This document shows positions 37,538-50,857 of a stretch of DNA of 64,000 nt, one piece after another. The DNA lies in NCBI RefSeq assembly GCF_050908995.1, contig NC_135121.1, positions 7,874,001-7,938,000 of the forward strand, given 5' to 3'. This stretch comes from Andrena cerasifolii (taxonomy: Eukaryota; Arthropoda; Insecta; Hymenoptera; Andrenidae). The notes below the pieces were generated by a model, which saw only the letters and a program-made list of their open reading frames with translations, did no database searches and was not told the origin of the DNA. A program made the position numbers and the translations under genes. Position 1 is the first letter of the stretch, and the number at the start of each line of letters is the position of its first letter.

Positions 37538-38221
37538 TTAAGGGGTTATGCTCATTGTCAGTCAGGAGATCGAAAAAAGGGTGGTCTTTGGAAATTTTTT
37601 ACCCAAAAGCTATAACACATTTCTCAAAAAATCTTTTTTCCTTTCAAGGATTGCATCTAGTACCGTGCATCGTAATTTTTTTATTTAAGAATATTTATCG
37701 ATAACTAAGTTATTGTCCACCACTCGAAGGTTCTCTACAAAAAAGGCTTCTCCGGTGACCACTGCTGCTCGAAAGTCGATCATCTAAAATAAAAAATTCA
37801 AAAGAATTTGCTTATTATATTATATTATCTAGTATTTGAACGAAGGATTTTTCGAAATATTGATTTGGGAAAAAATGGCTAATGTTTAAAGTAAAAGTTT
37901 CAATTTTTATCATAAATCGTGCCTGATTTTCAAATACTAGATAATATATTATAATAAGTAAATTCTTTTTAATTTATTTTAGATGATCGACTTTCGAGCA
38001 GCAGTGGTCACCGCAGAAGGCCTTTTTTAGAGAACCTTCGCGTAACGGACAATAACTTAGTAATTGACACATAGTTTTAAATAAAAAAATTACGATGCAC
38101 GGTACTAGATGCAATCCTTGAAAGGAAAAAAGATTTTTTGAGAAATGTGTTATAGCTTTTGAGTAAAAAATTTCCAAAGACCACCCTTTTTTCGGCCTCC
38201 TGACTGAGCATGACCCCTTAA
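37538..38221. mobile_element. TTAA-flanked palindromic element, divergent relative of family 1
   Basis: TTAA on both sides; left end GGGGTTATGCTCATTGTCAG, right end CTGACTGAGCATGACCCC. The termini keep the GGGGTTAT and GTCAGGAGRYCGAAAA pattern of family 1, but the arms are otherwise different (AAAGACCACCCTTTT, GGTACTAGATGCAATCC and complements). The centre is near 37880-37900. No coding capacity. Confidence 0.78.
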
Positions 38222-40133
38222 CCTTTAAGGCGCAGCTATTCGAGTTTTTAATCGCTTGTAAACACCTCACTCCCCTGTTTGCACTTTTCGTCCAACTGCG
38301 TGGTAATTAAGCACGTTTTATTATATCGGAATGACGTTTTCTTTAAATTACACCGAAGAATTGGCCGGCATTTCGCTCTCGAATTAAAAGTCTTTAAAAG
38401 CTCCCTACTTTCCAAGCCCCCCCTTGTCATCCTCTCTCTCCCACTAAGGTATCTCAGTTTTTTCTTCTTCCTCCCTCTGCGCCCGTTTTCTTCGCGCTTT
38501 CTCCCTCGACCTCTCTCATAAGACTTGCAAATTGTTTCGTAATAAGTTAGCACGCCGCCTCGGCAGAAGGAGAAAGAGGCGCTACTTTCCTCGTGGAACC
38601 AGAGTGCTTTCGAGTGCTCCTTTAAAAACAGCCAAGTTCGTCCACGAGCAAGTTCCGCGGAACAATCCGGGAGGATATTGTCCGTGGCCGCGGCTCGTCG
38701 GCGGAAAGAAATCTTAAACTCCGTCGACGGAACCGCAGTTTTTCGCGCGCAAGAATACGAATGCTTTATTAGCTAATAATTGCCCCTTTCTGCCACGGAC
38801 AGGCATCGATCCTTCAATATTAATTCGAATTACTTCCACCGAATTCCCGCCGACATTACCCGATCCGAAACGAAAGCTATTAAACTTCCACGAACTTGTT
38901 GAAAAACTGCGGGAAGCTTACACGTAAACAGGGAATCAACAGCCTTCTTTGCGGGAAGCCCTCGATAAGAACCTGGAAACGAACGAGTGTATCCCTCGTT
39001 CCGGCCTGGTGTTCAGCAGGAAGAATCGACGAAGAAGCGTTAATCGATGGACGGTCTCGAAGATTGCCCGCGACTTGAAGACCGTGCCCCTCCCCCTCCC
39101 TGCTTTTTTACCCCGCGATGAGGGAGCGGGCCGGTTTAATTACCTTTAAAATCAGCTAGTAAATGGGTTCGCGAACCGAGCCCACTTCATCCCGAAGTGC
39201 CATTAAGCATTCGGTGTCCTAAAGACGGCCTCGTAATTAGAGGAGCCAGTCACCTGGCTTTCTTCCTTCTTTCCCTTCTTCCCGACTTCCTCGACCCTCC
39301 GCGATAGTTCCTTTTATTTTCCGTCTAGCCACGAGACTGTCGACGTGACTCGAAACACGGGGTTGACGCGTCTTCTGGGCACTTTAGGTGGACTTTGCGC
39401 TACCCCCTTGCAGTTCAGAAATCAACTGGTGTATCATTAATTTCATTATCATTTTATCATCCATTTTTACGAATCTTAAGCCCTTTCTACAAGTAATTAC
39501 TAGATTGCATCAGATGAACAAGCAAATCTAGCTCACTTCCGCCAGAAACTTCGCCCGCTGTAAAAAATCGGAAAAATTGATCGTTTCTTTGTCACATTTT
39601 CTGAAAGACATGCGTTTCAAGAATGCTCTCCCCAAATTTCACGAAGAAGTTCGTAAAATTGACGGAGATATTGTATTTTCCGTGAAGCAGTGTCAAGCGC
39701 GCGACTGGGCCCAGCGGAACATTGAACGCGTCTTTCTCAGTATGACATTTTTCCACCGCGTTGACAGTATACAGAGAAAACTATACGTCCAATTCACATG
39801 AGCAAAGCCATTTTTTGTACGAAAAACCCGCCTCTATTACGTGACGATCAGTTATTTTTTTAATTAACAGCCACCTTCTATTTTTTTTATCAACATCTTC
39901 ACCTAAAGAAAAATGATTTTTTCAGTGGTGCGCCCTTTTGTTATTTTTTGCGATATTAACTTGTTTCGATCGTCACGTAATAGACGTAGGCCTCTTGTTT
40001 CTAAATATTTTTGTCTTTTTGAATTCGGATTAACCGTATGGCTAAGGCACTGTCAACGCCACACGAACGATTTTGACGCGGAAAACATTTTGACGAAGAG
40101 TATGCCGGAAACGGATTTATGAATTTGATTGAA
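38222..40133. other. Intron, nothing coding recognised
   Basis: A pyrimidine-rich tract lies near 38400-38520. A 17-bp inverted pair, TCTATTACGTGACGATC and its complement, lies at about 39832-39850 and 39968-39986, possibly the core of a decayed element. Confidence 0.4.
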
Positions 40134-40144
40134 ATTCTACCCTT

Positions 40145-40184
<40 letters not shown>

Positions 40185-40192
40185 AAGGGTAG

Positions 40193-40236
<44 letters not shown>
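40134..40236. repeat. (TA)n tract inside a palindrome, followed by more (TA)n
   Basis: ATTCTACCCTTCAATAT (40134-40150) and its exact complement (40179-40195) enclose a pure AT alternation. A second AT run follows to 40236. The whole can form a cruciform or hairpin. Confidence 0.85.
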
Positions 40237-40239
<3 letters not shown>

Positions 40240-43200
40240 CTATACTAAGCGATACATTGATTTACTTGCGTTGTTTGCTTGAAAGAATTCCCGAAAGCAC
40301 CCTTATTTTTCACATCATTACAGTGGCCTCCCCCCTTAAGAGTGCTTTATTATAGTACGTATAAAGCATGGTATAATACAGGAATGTGTCGCTCGAGACA
40401 CAAAGCGTGTTTCTTGTGCATCTAATTTTCTGGACTCTGTAACGGGTCAGAGGGTAGCTGGTACTTTCGCAGCTGCTTTAATTCTCCTTTTTTCCGGAAA
40501 CACCGAGCTAACACGGGAAAGCAAATAAGCTCACAAAAGAGAGATTTCCATGAAACCGCAACGTAACGTTTCATACGATAATCGGGATACAATAGCTCGT
40601 TTTAATACCGCGGTGTATCTTTCATTTCGATTCAATTCAGACAATCGCCACGCCAATCTTGATTAATCCTCGTTTAATTTTTCACTGCGCGTTACGTTTA
40701 ATATTCGTATTACAGGTACCATTATGACTGGCTTGTTTCATTTGTTTCACTTGTTCCACGGAGTTCGTTTATTTCACCGGTTTCACGCGCTCCATCTCCT
40801 TTGCTTGTTTTACCTTCATTTCACCCGTTTAGATCACTAAATCCATTCGTCGTTGCATAACTAAAGAACGAAGAAGTCTCAATGGAAGCGAAGAGAAGCA
40901 CCGTGTGTCGACGTTAAAAAACTTTTTCTACCGCACGCGAATCTGCATCTATCGAAGGTGACAACACAAACCGAAAGGAAGATGTCGATGAAGATATCCA
41001 AACCTCAGGGGCTTTTTCCACTGAGCTAATTTTTTTTTTTAAATATTAGTGGAGGCAGAAGTAGACAAAGGGAATCCAAGGGGTGGTGAGGATGGCGTTT
41101 TATCTTCAGTTTCTTTTCCACGTTGATGACGCGCAGCGAGATTCGTTAGGAAATAAGTCTGAAACTTGTACCCCTATGACGATCGGCTCCTCATATCACA
41201 AACGCGTTTCAATCATCCCCTTTCACCAAAGAAGGCACGCTGATGCTTCCCCGTCGTGACAACGAAAAAGGCGCCTCTCGGGAAAAAAAAGGGATACAAA
41301 GCACAATATCCTTCTTTCCATGTTCAACAGCGCGCAGAGAAAGCGAAAGAGAGAGAAAGGTAGATAGATAGATAGAGAGAGAGAGAGGGAGAGAAAGGGG
41401 GGATTCATTAAAAAGTGAGCCCCGCTGTCCCCATTTTACCTCAGGCTCTACAAACCCTCGAAGTTGTAGAAAATTAGCGTCCCCTCAGACAAGGGGGAGC
41501 AGATTAACTGCATCTGACGGCTGATCGTGCCGTCAGCCGGCTCTCCGCGGAGCATCCCTTTCAAAGAAGCATCGGGGAATCCGATTGTATCGTGCCGCCT
41601 TGTAAAGTCGCCTACAAACGACGGATTATCCCCGTCCCCCTTTCGTCCGCCTCTGATCCCCGTAGTTTTGGCGCGAACAGGCGGAAAAACTGCCGACGTT
41701 CCACGCACATAGTGGGTCTTAAGCTCTGGTGTATCGCGACGAGGCTAATAAATTAGACGCGCGTTGAATTACGTCACACACGCGACACGCAGGACTTTTT
41801 TCTTGGTTTCGTGGGATTTTAAGATTGCTATTCAGAGCGGGGTTGTTCTGAATCGCAATCGAAGGGCGGAGGACCCGAACGTCAGTCTCAATTAATTAAG
41901 AGGAATTATTTCTGCCACCATTAAACTTCATCCCCATTCGGCGGAGTCTCGTGCAGGAATAACACCAAAGCCTCGAGCAGATGGACAACCTTGAATAATT
42001 ACTAGAATTCATAGCCACGCGAACCAACAGGTTCAGCGTCCCCCCGGAATGACGTCCGCAGCATTTGCTATTAATCGATGCGGTCCGTGCAAATACACAC
42101 AGAGCGGAGTGTGTCTTTTCAGGAAAGCAACGCTGGATATCAGAGCTGAATTATTCTCCGCGTAATTTATAGTTCACAACCGATGGCGTCCGGTCGACTT
42201 CCTTTCGACGGGTGGCGAGACTTCCCGCGTATTTCGGTGGCGAATCCTCGCCGGCTTGCAGACAGCCGAACCGCGGACGGTGCCGAGATCAAAAGGGAGG
42301 AGGTTAAATTTGAATTTTCGAAAGTGGCTGCAGCTTTTGATAACCCTGACCCCCGCGCGAATCTCATTTACGCTGATGTTTGGTGTATTCCTTCGCAGCC
42401 TGAATGTTAATCGTGCTCGTTTCGCTTCCCGTTGCACACCAATGCGGAAGCCTCGCGCGAGGTGGCCCCCACAGCGATATTTTCGTAATGGCTTTTCGCG
42501 ACCCCTATCCCCGGTGTCGGATCAAAAGATTTACCTCGTCCGCCTCGGCGAGCCTGTAAAAGTTCCGTGAAAGTTTCATAGGCCACGGGAACAGAAGCAT
42601 CGATCGTTTAAACTTTATACAATTACGAATGGCCCCCCCCTCGAAAGTTCATTCATCGGCAGCCGCGTTTCCGGGTGTACGTTTTGTCGCTTTTAATGGG
42701 GAAACCTTGTTATCGCGATGGCCGAGGATTAGTTAGAAAATGGGACGTAATTTAAGGGAACTCTCCGCTTTCAGCCTTCATGCCTCTCTATATTTTTAAT
42801 CTTCCCCGGATTCTCTACAGCCCCGTCCTGTGTTCCCTGCCTCGCCTCTATATTCTCTACATCTCCCATATCCGCCGAGTTCCCCACATTTCTGCTCTGC
42901 ACTTTATGCATTTCACCGACGATGCTTATTAACAGGACATTAGCGGTTTATAGACTGGCATGCATGTCGCGTTAATTAATTACGCGCGAAATATCGTCAC
43001 AGAACTCTTGGATGGAATTGCCTCGCCTATCCGTTCCAAGGATACCTGGGCAACCCCAAGTATCCTCAGGTCGATTCTCAGCAGCGATAGTTTCAGTTTC
43101 CAAGTAAAACAGCGCTCGTTCAGTTCTGAAATCATTAACGCGAACTTTCGACTGGATACGAGCCGGCCGAGCCAGTTACCGGCGGTGTTTGAATGAAATT

Positions 43201-45228
43201 AAAACTCGCAAGTCAATTACAACTTATCATTAGCTGGCGGGTAATCAGGAGGAAGAATCCTGGCCTTCGTTCAGCGAACGTTAAACAAGCAGGCTTCCCT
43301 CTGCGAGCGCAATCTCACGCGTAATTCTAACACGAGACGGGGTCGTTTTAAATGCAAACGATTCCCATGTTTATTGAAAGATCGCAGAGCGCGGTTCCTC
43401 TGCGAGAACGCCTTCCATTTCTAAGCAGATAGGTACCTACTTCTGAAAGCCCGCCGAGGCTATATCAAACAGAAGCGAAAGGAACAGGCAGTTGGAAAGC
43501 GCGAGCACCGCGTAAAAACGTCGCGCGATTTCTCCAAGGATAATCGAGAGGAAAGTTGTAGGATGTTGGGTACGTTGCCGCGGAAGCTGCGCAGCGCCTG
43601 TCGCCGGGTTTCCGATCAAAAATTATTTTCTGTCTCGATCGGTCGGGGGGGTCGAAAGGTCTCGGCTGAAGTTTCAGCGAACGCGGAAGCCTTTCAGCGA
43701 AGAAGAGAGAGGCCGATGCACCGTAGAGAAAGTTCCGAGACTTTTGTAAGTGCATTAACTTGGGAACTGCGGGGTCGTCGCGTCGGCAGGATTCGCAGTC
43801 GTACGTGCACGACGACCCTTCGACGCGGGGGCGTGTTTGATACGTACACAGCGAACTCCGACGGACGCGGATACAAGAAACTCTCGTCGCTACACTTAGA
43901 CGACGCCTGGGCAAATATGGGCCACCTCGGCTGCATAATCCGCGTAAATTGCTGCCATTTCCAACTGCGTTTTGCCAGGGCGTCGATGTCTAACCGACGC
44001 TCGCGACGCTCCAACCTCGTGCGTTACATTTTCACCACAGCCGATGGTTGCGTTTACCGCCGAATGTGTTATATATTGGATCATCTTGATTGGCTGTGGC
44101 GAGGCTATTTTGGAGCTGAGATTTCCATGTAAGATCGCTGGAGATCAGATGTAGAGCGGTGTAATTATTCGGAATGAATAAATACAGTCGGATCCAATGT
44201 ACAAAACTTCGCGCGACTCTGAAAACTCTTCACCGCGTTTCCTACCTGTGCGAATGTTCGTTGGGGCTGAAGTTCGAGATTGCTTCGTTTGGGAACACGC
44301 TACGCAGAGCGCGCTGAATCAATTCCGTTTATTATGTCAGTCACACGCGATTTGTTGGGATGTAGCGTGCGTGGGGGGTATATTTAACTAGAGGCGTTTA
44401 TTATCGTAATTCGTCGAGCTATTACAAATCCGAACACTCCGCTACGTCGATATCAGCGCACACGTCTTCTGCCACGTTAACAGAATTCCTCGGTAATGAC
44501 TTGTTCTGAAAATAATTCCCATACCATGCAGCCGGTATGCTCTCTGTGGCAACTGCAATACGTATTTGTTGAACGAAGCCTGTTCCCCTCGATTCGAAAT
44601 TATATATAATTGTGGCAAGTGTTTCTCATTCCTGCCATTTACTGAAAAGCTGACGTGTCTAGTTGTGAGTACAACTTAGAATATTCGAACCGCTATCATA
44701 CGCAGTGCAATAAAGAATTCAACGACTCAATTAACCGAGGATTAAAGAATTTTTAATTGCGCGGCTGTCCTCGCTAATAATCCAAAACCCAGGCTATTAT
44801 ATGTACGTACTTGTACGCGAACGAACTTTTAACAAGCCAGATATTTAGAACACAACTCTCGCCTGTTTTTCTCAAAATCTATTAAATTAAAGCCTCGAGA
44901 TTCTGGAGCACGCGAATCCTCGAGCATCAATTATCCCTTTTTAACAATAGACGTGTTCGCTGTCTTTTTCGCTTCGTTCAAGAATGAATTGCTTAGGAGA
45001 CTGTTACCTCAGTAATTTAATTTAATTTAAATTAATTTAAGCACCTTTGGTGCTGTGATTAGGTCTTAGGGCTCAGACTGTTTTGTTTGTTTTTATTTAT
45101 TTTATTTCACTTTATTTTATTTTATTGTTTTACATTTTATTTTATGTTACTTTATGTTTTTGTTATATTTACTTTATCTTTGTACTAATTTGCTCTATAC
45201 TTTGTGTCTAAAGGGTTCTCCTGTTAAT

Positions 45229-45229
<1 letters not shown>
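40237..45229. other. Intron, microsatellites only
   Basis: A GA/GATA-rich tract lies at about 41346-41398. Overlapping GC-rich frames at 42167-42570 and 43465-44154 have no domain. A TTTA-rich low-complexity zone lies at about 45012-45175. Confidence 0.45.
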
Positions 45230-45279
<50 letters not shown>

Positions 45280-45280
45280 T
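45230..45280. repeat. (TAA)n microsatellite
   Basis: About 17 uninterrupted trinucleotide units, roughly 190 bp upstream of the exon at 45468. Confidence 0.9.
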
Positions 45281-45467
45281 CACAATAGTATTCCACAAAA
45301 TAGAAGGCATTTTAATATGTCGAATGAAAGGGTGGGGACAGGGGATGTCGCGAGAGGGGATTGTCGGAAATAATCGAATGAACTATAAAACGGCTGTAGA
45401 GCGGCGCGAATTATACAGGGGCTTTTATACAGCCGCGTAAACTGGACGATTCTGTGTTTGATTGCAG

Positions 45468-45654
45468 GGCTTGTTTGCGAGGATTACCTTCCGCGAGCCT
45501 CTCTTCGTCGGCGGCCCCGGAAACACAACTGGCCTCGAGCGACTTCCGGTGAGGACCGGATTTAAGGGCTGCGTCCGGCATCTGGAAGCCAATGAGCACC
45601 GCTATCGCTTCCCCCTGGCGCCGCAAGGGGATGCGGCGAATGGTTTCGACGTCG
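45468..45654 (+). CDS. Egflam: Pikachurin-like gene, last exon of LG1
   Basis: Internal exon, residues 117-178, closing LG1. The acceptor is GATTGCAG in phase 0. The donor is GTCG|GTGAGT, leaving one base (phase 1). It starts GLFARITFREPLFVGG, the usual LG strand ending in the FVGG turn. A GFKGCVRHLEAN segment follows; it carries the conserved cysteine (about residue 151) found near the end of most LG domains. A short linker then leads to the EGF exon, ending NGFDV. The order FVGG, then G-F-x-G-C, is diagnostic of LG domains. Upstream on the same strand lies a TAA microsatellite (45230-45280). Confidence 0.88.
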
Positions 45655-47320
45655 GTGAGTACAACTTACTAATTAAACGTTCGCGCATCCCTCGACCGTC
45701 CCTCGGCTAATTCGTTCGCTCCACCGTTACGCGGAAATCTTTCAACTTCTACGTCCACCGGGTTCTTCCCACCCTCTCCTCGTCGTCGAATACACAATGG
45801 GAAAATAAAGTGATCAAACGTGGAAATAGTCTTGACGAAATATCGAAATAACTAATAAGTTACGGTGTAAAGTACAGTTTGGATCAGTGGCGGACTCGGG
45901 CTTTAATCTTGGATAAGAATATTATCAATGCAAATTCAATGAAATGCAGTGGGTGATTATAAAAATTTATTTAAAGAATAAAATCAAATTTTCTTCTTCT
46001 TTTTACAAAAGAATTCCTTTTCTTTCGAGGATGCCGAGGCCCCTTTCCCCTGGGTGCGTCACTGGTTTGGACGATAATACAGCGACAGATAATACAATGA
46101 AATAATTCTTTGGTGTCCAACGTTCGGCGGGCAGAAGGCGGCCATTAAAAGCGAACCACCGATCGGAATTGCCGTGCCCTCTTATCGCGGAATGCCCAGG
46201 GAACGTCTCGGGACGGTCTATCGACTACCAAATCTCGATTGAACGGTTCAAGGAGATACGTATAACCCATCGGAGCGTAACCTCGCCGAGGGGGTAGCTT
46301 TTAGGGGCATTCTCGTTTTCCCCACGGACGATAGACGTCCAGACCACTCGGTTCGCCGCGTATATCTCCATTCTTGGACAGAATGCACAATACATCAAAG
46401 AGTGGCATTCCCGGGGCCAGCGCGTTTTTTGGTCGTCGAGGGCGCGCTCGCGCGCACGGGGTCCTCGGCAAGGAAAACGATGCGGCGACGGTGGACTCGC
46501 GGCAAAGAGGAGACGCTGCGGACGATATCAAAGTAAATCGCCTGTAGCTACTCCACTCGTCGCGACTTCGTTTCGCGAATGCTCGCTGGAAAAATCTCTC
46601 GTTTTTCATCCCCTTCCCCAGCTCGCTCGGTAAAAGTAAGTCATCGCGTTCCTCTTCTTCGACGGCGGCGATCTTTTAACGAAACTCGACGGTTCAAACG
46701 CACCCGCGCATAAAATCTCCCTTCCTTCTCGCGTTCCTTTCGCATTCAGCTTCGCGTTACTTCTCATTCCACGTATCGCCGTTCTTGTAATTCCATCGCG
46801 CGGCCCTGGATGGAATTTTAATTTCTTTCGCCGCGGTTCCCGAAACGCCAGACCGTGTTTAGCTTGCAACGGATCGCGGAGGATTCTGTGCTCGGTTGCG
46901 CCAGTACCAAGGAGAGGGGAACAGTCCGAGCGAGAATGAAGCTCGAGGGTGGAAGCACTCGCGGTGAAGCGTGCCAGATAAAAGCGTCATGAAAAGAGGA
47001 TTACATTTGCTCGGTGATTCGCGCGGATTCCGCGATTCCAAGCTGGACAATAATGGCGGCGATAAAACACCTTGTTCCATAATTAGACGTTTTACAGCTA
47101 CATTTCGTTCGGGGGTCGTAGGAAACCGCGCTGTATCGGCCCGCTCGAATTAACTCCTGTATGGCGGAACACAACAGGTGTCACATGAATTTTCGCCAGG
47201 TTATCCACCAACGTTCGCTGTGCGCGCTCTCGATTCACCGGCAAACATCTTCCTCCCCTTGTGCGCGGCCGAGCTTTCCACGCCAAGGAGATGGATCTCG
47301 TTAGCGAAGCGTCGACAACG
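45655..47320. other. Intron, nothing recognised
   Basis: No repeat ends or genes were found; short frames on both strands have no domain. Confidence 0.5.
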
Positions 47321-47945
47321 TATCCGTCGACTAGGGTTAATACAAAAACCGACTTTTGAAAGAAAACGGTTTTCCAATTCCACTATTCCCCCCAAAAAAA
47401 CTGTTTTCGAATTATCACAAAAAAATATTATTAAAATGGAAAATAAATATTTATACTTATTTTAAAAAATTTCAATTTTTTTAATATTTATGGAATTTTA
47501 AAAATATAACAAAATAAAATATACTCTATACAAAATTAAGTAAATATAAAAATTAAAATAACTAAAATCTTTACAAAAAATAACACAGTAAAATACACTG
47601 CATACAAAAGCAAATAAAAAAACTAGGATAACTAAAATCCGTGCAAAATATAAATTACAAATCTTTATTTTATTTAATATTTTTCTTCCGAAAGTATGAA
47701 CTGATGAAGATTAATTTTACAGTAAACTGTTGCTACAATTATATGCTTCTGCTCGAGGCGATTTCAAGTCAAAATATTAACGTTTTTTAATTAAATAATT
47801 AATTCATTTTTACATATTAATTCTAGTAGATGAAACCGTTTTTTTTTAATTTAAAAACCGGTTTTCGAATTTTACAAATTATAAAAAAAACGGTTTGCAA
47901 CCCCGGTATTTAAAAACCGACAAACCGTACCGTCAAGCCTTGAAG
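47321..47945. repeat. AT-rich decayed repeat with AAACCGG motifs at both sides
   Basis: Strongly AT-rich. Motifs such as AAAAACCGAC and AACGGTTTT lie near the left edge (47342-47375). AAAACCGGTTTTCG, AACGGTTTGCAACC and AAAAACCGACAAACCG lie near the right edge (47862-47926). This suggests an old foldback transposon, but the ends cannot be fixed. Confidence 0.35.
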
Positions 47946-50223
47946 CGTACTAATAAGTAACCCTAACCCAGACCACTTCGAATATGTCTATCAAATCACT
48001 CGCTCAACGATGGTAGAATGTAATTCAAATGCACCACTACAGAAATCTGTTTCAACCATACCTACCCCATTTGCAGAAGCCAATACCGCTGTATTACCCG
48101 CCCACACAATGCACTTAGAGAAACCTGACATAAACCAGTGACGAGCATCCCGCGGCCGCAATTCTTCCAATTGCAAATCGATGTCGGAAATAACAAATTT
48201 ACCCCGTAAATTAAAATTCTCCCATTAGTATATTTAAGTATTTAACATTGCGGCCCGCATAGTGTATTAGGTTTCCGCTTTTGGTCCATTACAGACCAAT
48301 GCTTGCTCACCACCGACATAAACCATAGTTGTCTCTTCTAAACACAGCGATAGAGCGCAACAGCATCATCCAATCATAATAATCCCCACGGTCGTTAATT
48401 TAACGGCAGTAGTGTAACAAGCACACCAACAGCCGCGCATACGAAAGCACGTTAATTACCCCGTCTGGATAATAAACCGTGCGCTGTGACGTCGCGCTGC
48501 AGGCGGGCTACTCGGAGCGGAACCCGGGGAAATAAAAGCTCGCCGGACGGACAGGCCATTCAGTTTGTTCGCCGAGAAGGAATTTCGGCGATCCTCCCCC
48601 GTGGACCGATGACGCCGGCTCCGATAATTGATTAACGCCCGACAATTAACGCCGGCCCTTGATGCAGCGGCACGCACGATTAGCTGCGCTCTCGTGCTGA
48701 CTTTGATCGTTGGCTACTTATCCGGCGCGAAAACGCGCTCGGCCGGGTGAATTTCGTTTAACGCATTCCTACGATGGCTGCGCCGGTGTTGGGTTGATCA
48801 ATGGCCGCGAAAGGACGGAGGCACTCGAGCCCTTCGAAGGGAACAGAGGCTCGTCCCTGCGCTGGATGCCCGCTTGAATTTTTGAGCGGCTCCTGTCGAG
48901 GAGGAGATTCTAATCCAGGATACTCCAGGGCGCTGGGCAGCGGAGCCTGGTCGCCCGAGCAAACTGGAATTTAATGGGACAGCAAGATTGAATACGGGGG
49001 CGCAAAAGACAAATTGTGTCGGTGATATCGTTAGAGGCTTCGGTGTACGAGCTCGCGCAGGCCGTGAAAAATTCAGCTCTACTTTAAGATTCATGGTTAA
49101 ACTCTACTGGACAGGAAACGAAGTTCAAAGGGAACATGTGTTGTGCGCGAACAAGGGGAGTTTACATTGATAAAGTATCGCGAAACAAGATGGAGTGTAC
49201 GTTATACGGAAAACTTGCTCGTATGCCTGGAAGATGGACGTCACGAACGTAAAAGTTACCGTAAGATAAGTTTCATCGTTTTTTGCTATTCCGAGGGAGG
49301 TTAGTGGGCTTGCGATTAGTTTCGGCCGGTGAAATATGCATGATTCGGGTCGAGAAATAGCGAGGAAGTGGAGGAGACCTGACTTGTACGGACATCGTAA
49401 TAATGAATGACCTAGACAATTTTTAAAGTTCTTTTCTTCGGGGTGGGATTGAGGTTATTCGATTCGTCGGGGGTCGGCGAACTCGAGACTAACCGAAATC
49501 GTCTGGATCGAAGTTTCCCAATTTACCAAGGCGTTACCTTTTTCTCTTCCTCGGGAAGGAAGTTCCTTATGCATTAGTAAGCGCGCGCGAGTGAAGTGGA
49601 CTTTAGGGGCTAGCGAACTTCGCGGTAATACGTTATCGCGTAGAACAATTGAAACGCGCGTTAAATTTATTGAAACCGAGGAGTGCGTTAAATTTAATAC
49701 CGAAAGTACTTGCTTTGTGAAATTTTACTCTTTATATCCAAGCTTCGAGTTATTATCTTGCAGGTATTTAATGGAATTTTGCACCTCTACTGCAATCTTT
49801 CGAATGTGCACCCCCATTCCTTTACACCGTGGGTTCTTAACCGATACGTGTTTGCCGAACAATTTTTTATCCCTTTCGACACGTTTCAAGAAACTCTACG
49901 CGAAAGTTTCGAGACGTTATTAAACGAAGTTGCAAAGATGAAAGATACGTCCGTGGGAAGAAAGTAACCTGAACTTCTCGAAGAATTCTTTATCGACCAT
50001 GACTTAACTAGATTCGCGGAGAAGTGCATGCCAGCACGAAACCGGGCTTATCTTGAGCCGCATGCAAGGGGCAAAAAAAGGATGATTGAAGAACAAGCTG
50101 GAAAAACAGACACACAACTCACCATTACCACATTATTCCTCATCGCCACTCTGAATTTAATGACACACACACACCTTCTGCTTATTTTTTAATCGATAAT
50201 ATACAGTAAGATATCTCGAGACA
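47946..50223. other. Intron, nothing recognised
   Basis: GC-richer at 48450-49000. Short frames only, no repeat boundary. Confidence 0.5.
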
Positions 50224-50857
50224 TAATTTATACATACATATTTTAACTCGAACTTAGATCATTACTGTCATGGAAGGAAAGTTTCTTCCAAAGATAAATC
50301 AAAATATCAAAATTATATATATATTAAATATATATTTCGTTATATAAATACATTTGAACTATATGCATATAAAAATTATTTAGAAATCAGGAGATAATTA
50401 TACAACACGAAGCTTATTAATATATAAGTGATTTATACATAAACCAAAATTTATCTACTGATATACCATTATCTATAAATAAATCTTTCGAACTTATTAA
50501 TATACCGATTATTTAGGGGTTCATCGAATTAATAATTAATTTAGTTCAGTGTAATCCATAAATCTATCAATAATAATTTAAGTAGTTCAATATATATATA
50601 TAGGTATATAAATTATTTATGTTCCTATATATTATCTATATAGAACTATATAAGATAGATATCTATATGCAAATAATTTATATATTAATATCAAATTTAT
50701 GCATGTATTTATATATAAATTATTTATATTAAAAGATATATATCAAAATATCAAAATTATATATATAATTTTAATATTTTAATTTATCTTTGGAAGAAAC
50801 TTTCCTTCCATGACAGTAATGATCTAAGTTCGAGTTAAAATATGTATGTATAAATTT
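50224..50857. mobile_element. AT-rich foldback element
   Basis: About 634 bp. The outer arms are nearly exact complements: TATACATACATATTTTAACT, CGAACTTAGATCATTACTG and TCATGGAAGGAAAGTTTCTT on the left, mirrored on the right up to 50857. The interior is simple AT sequence with TATATA runs. No coding capacity and no clear target duplication. It may be a decayed element or an inverted duplication. Confidence 0.6.

Noticed and set aside
43563..44132. 189-codon plus-strand frame
   Set aside because: Overlaps two open antisense frames in GC-rich sequence. No domain, and it does not fit the phases of the matrix gene.
45012..45175. TTTA-rich tract as a regulatory or polyadenylation region
   Set aside because: Simple low-complexity sequence inside an intron. 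No supporting signal.
47960..47972. CCCTAACCC-like telomere motif
   Set aside because: Only a single unit and a bit. Chance occurrence.
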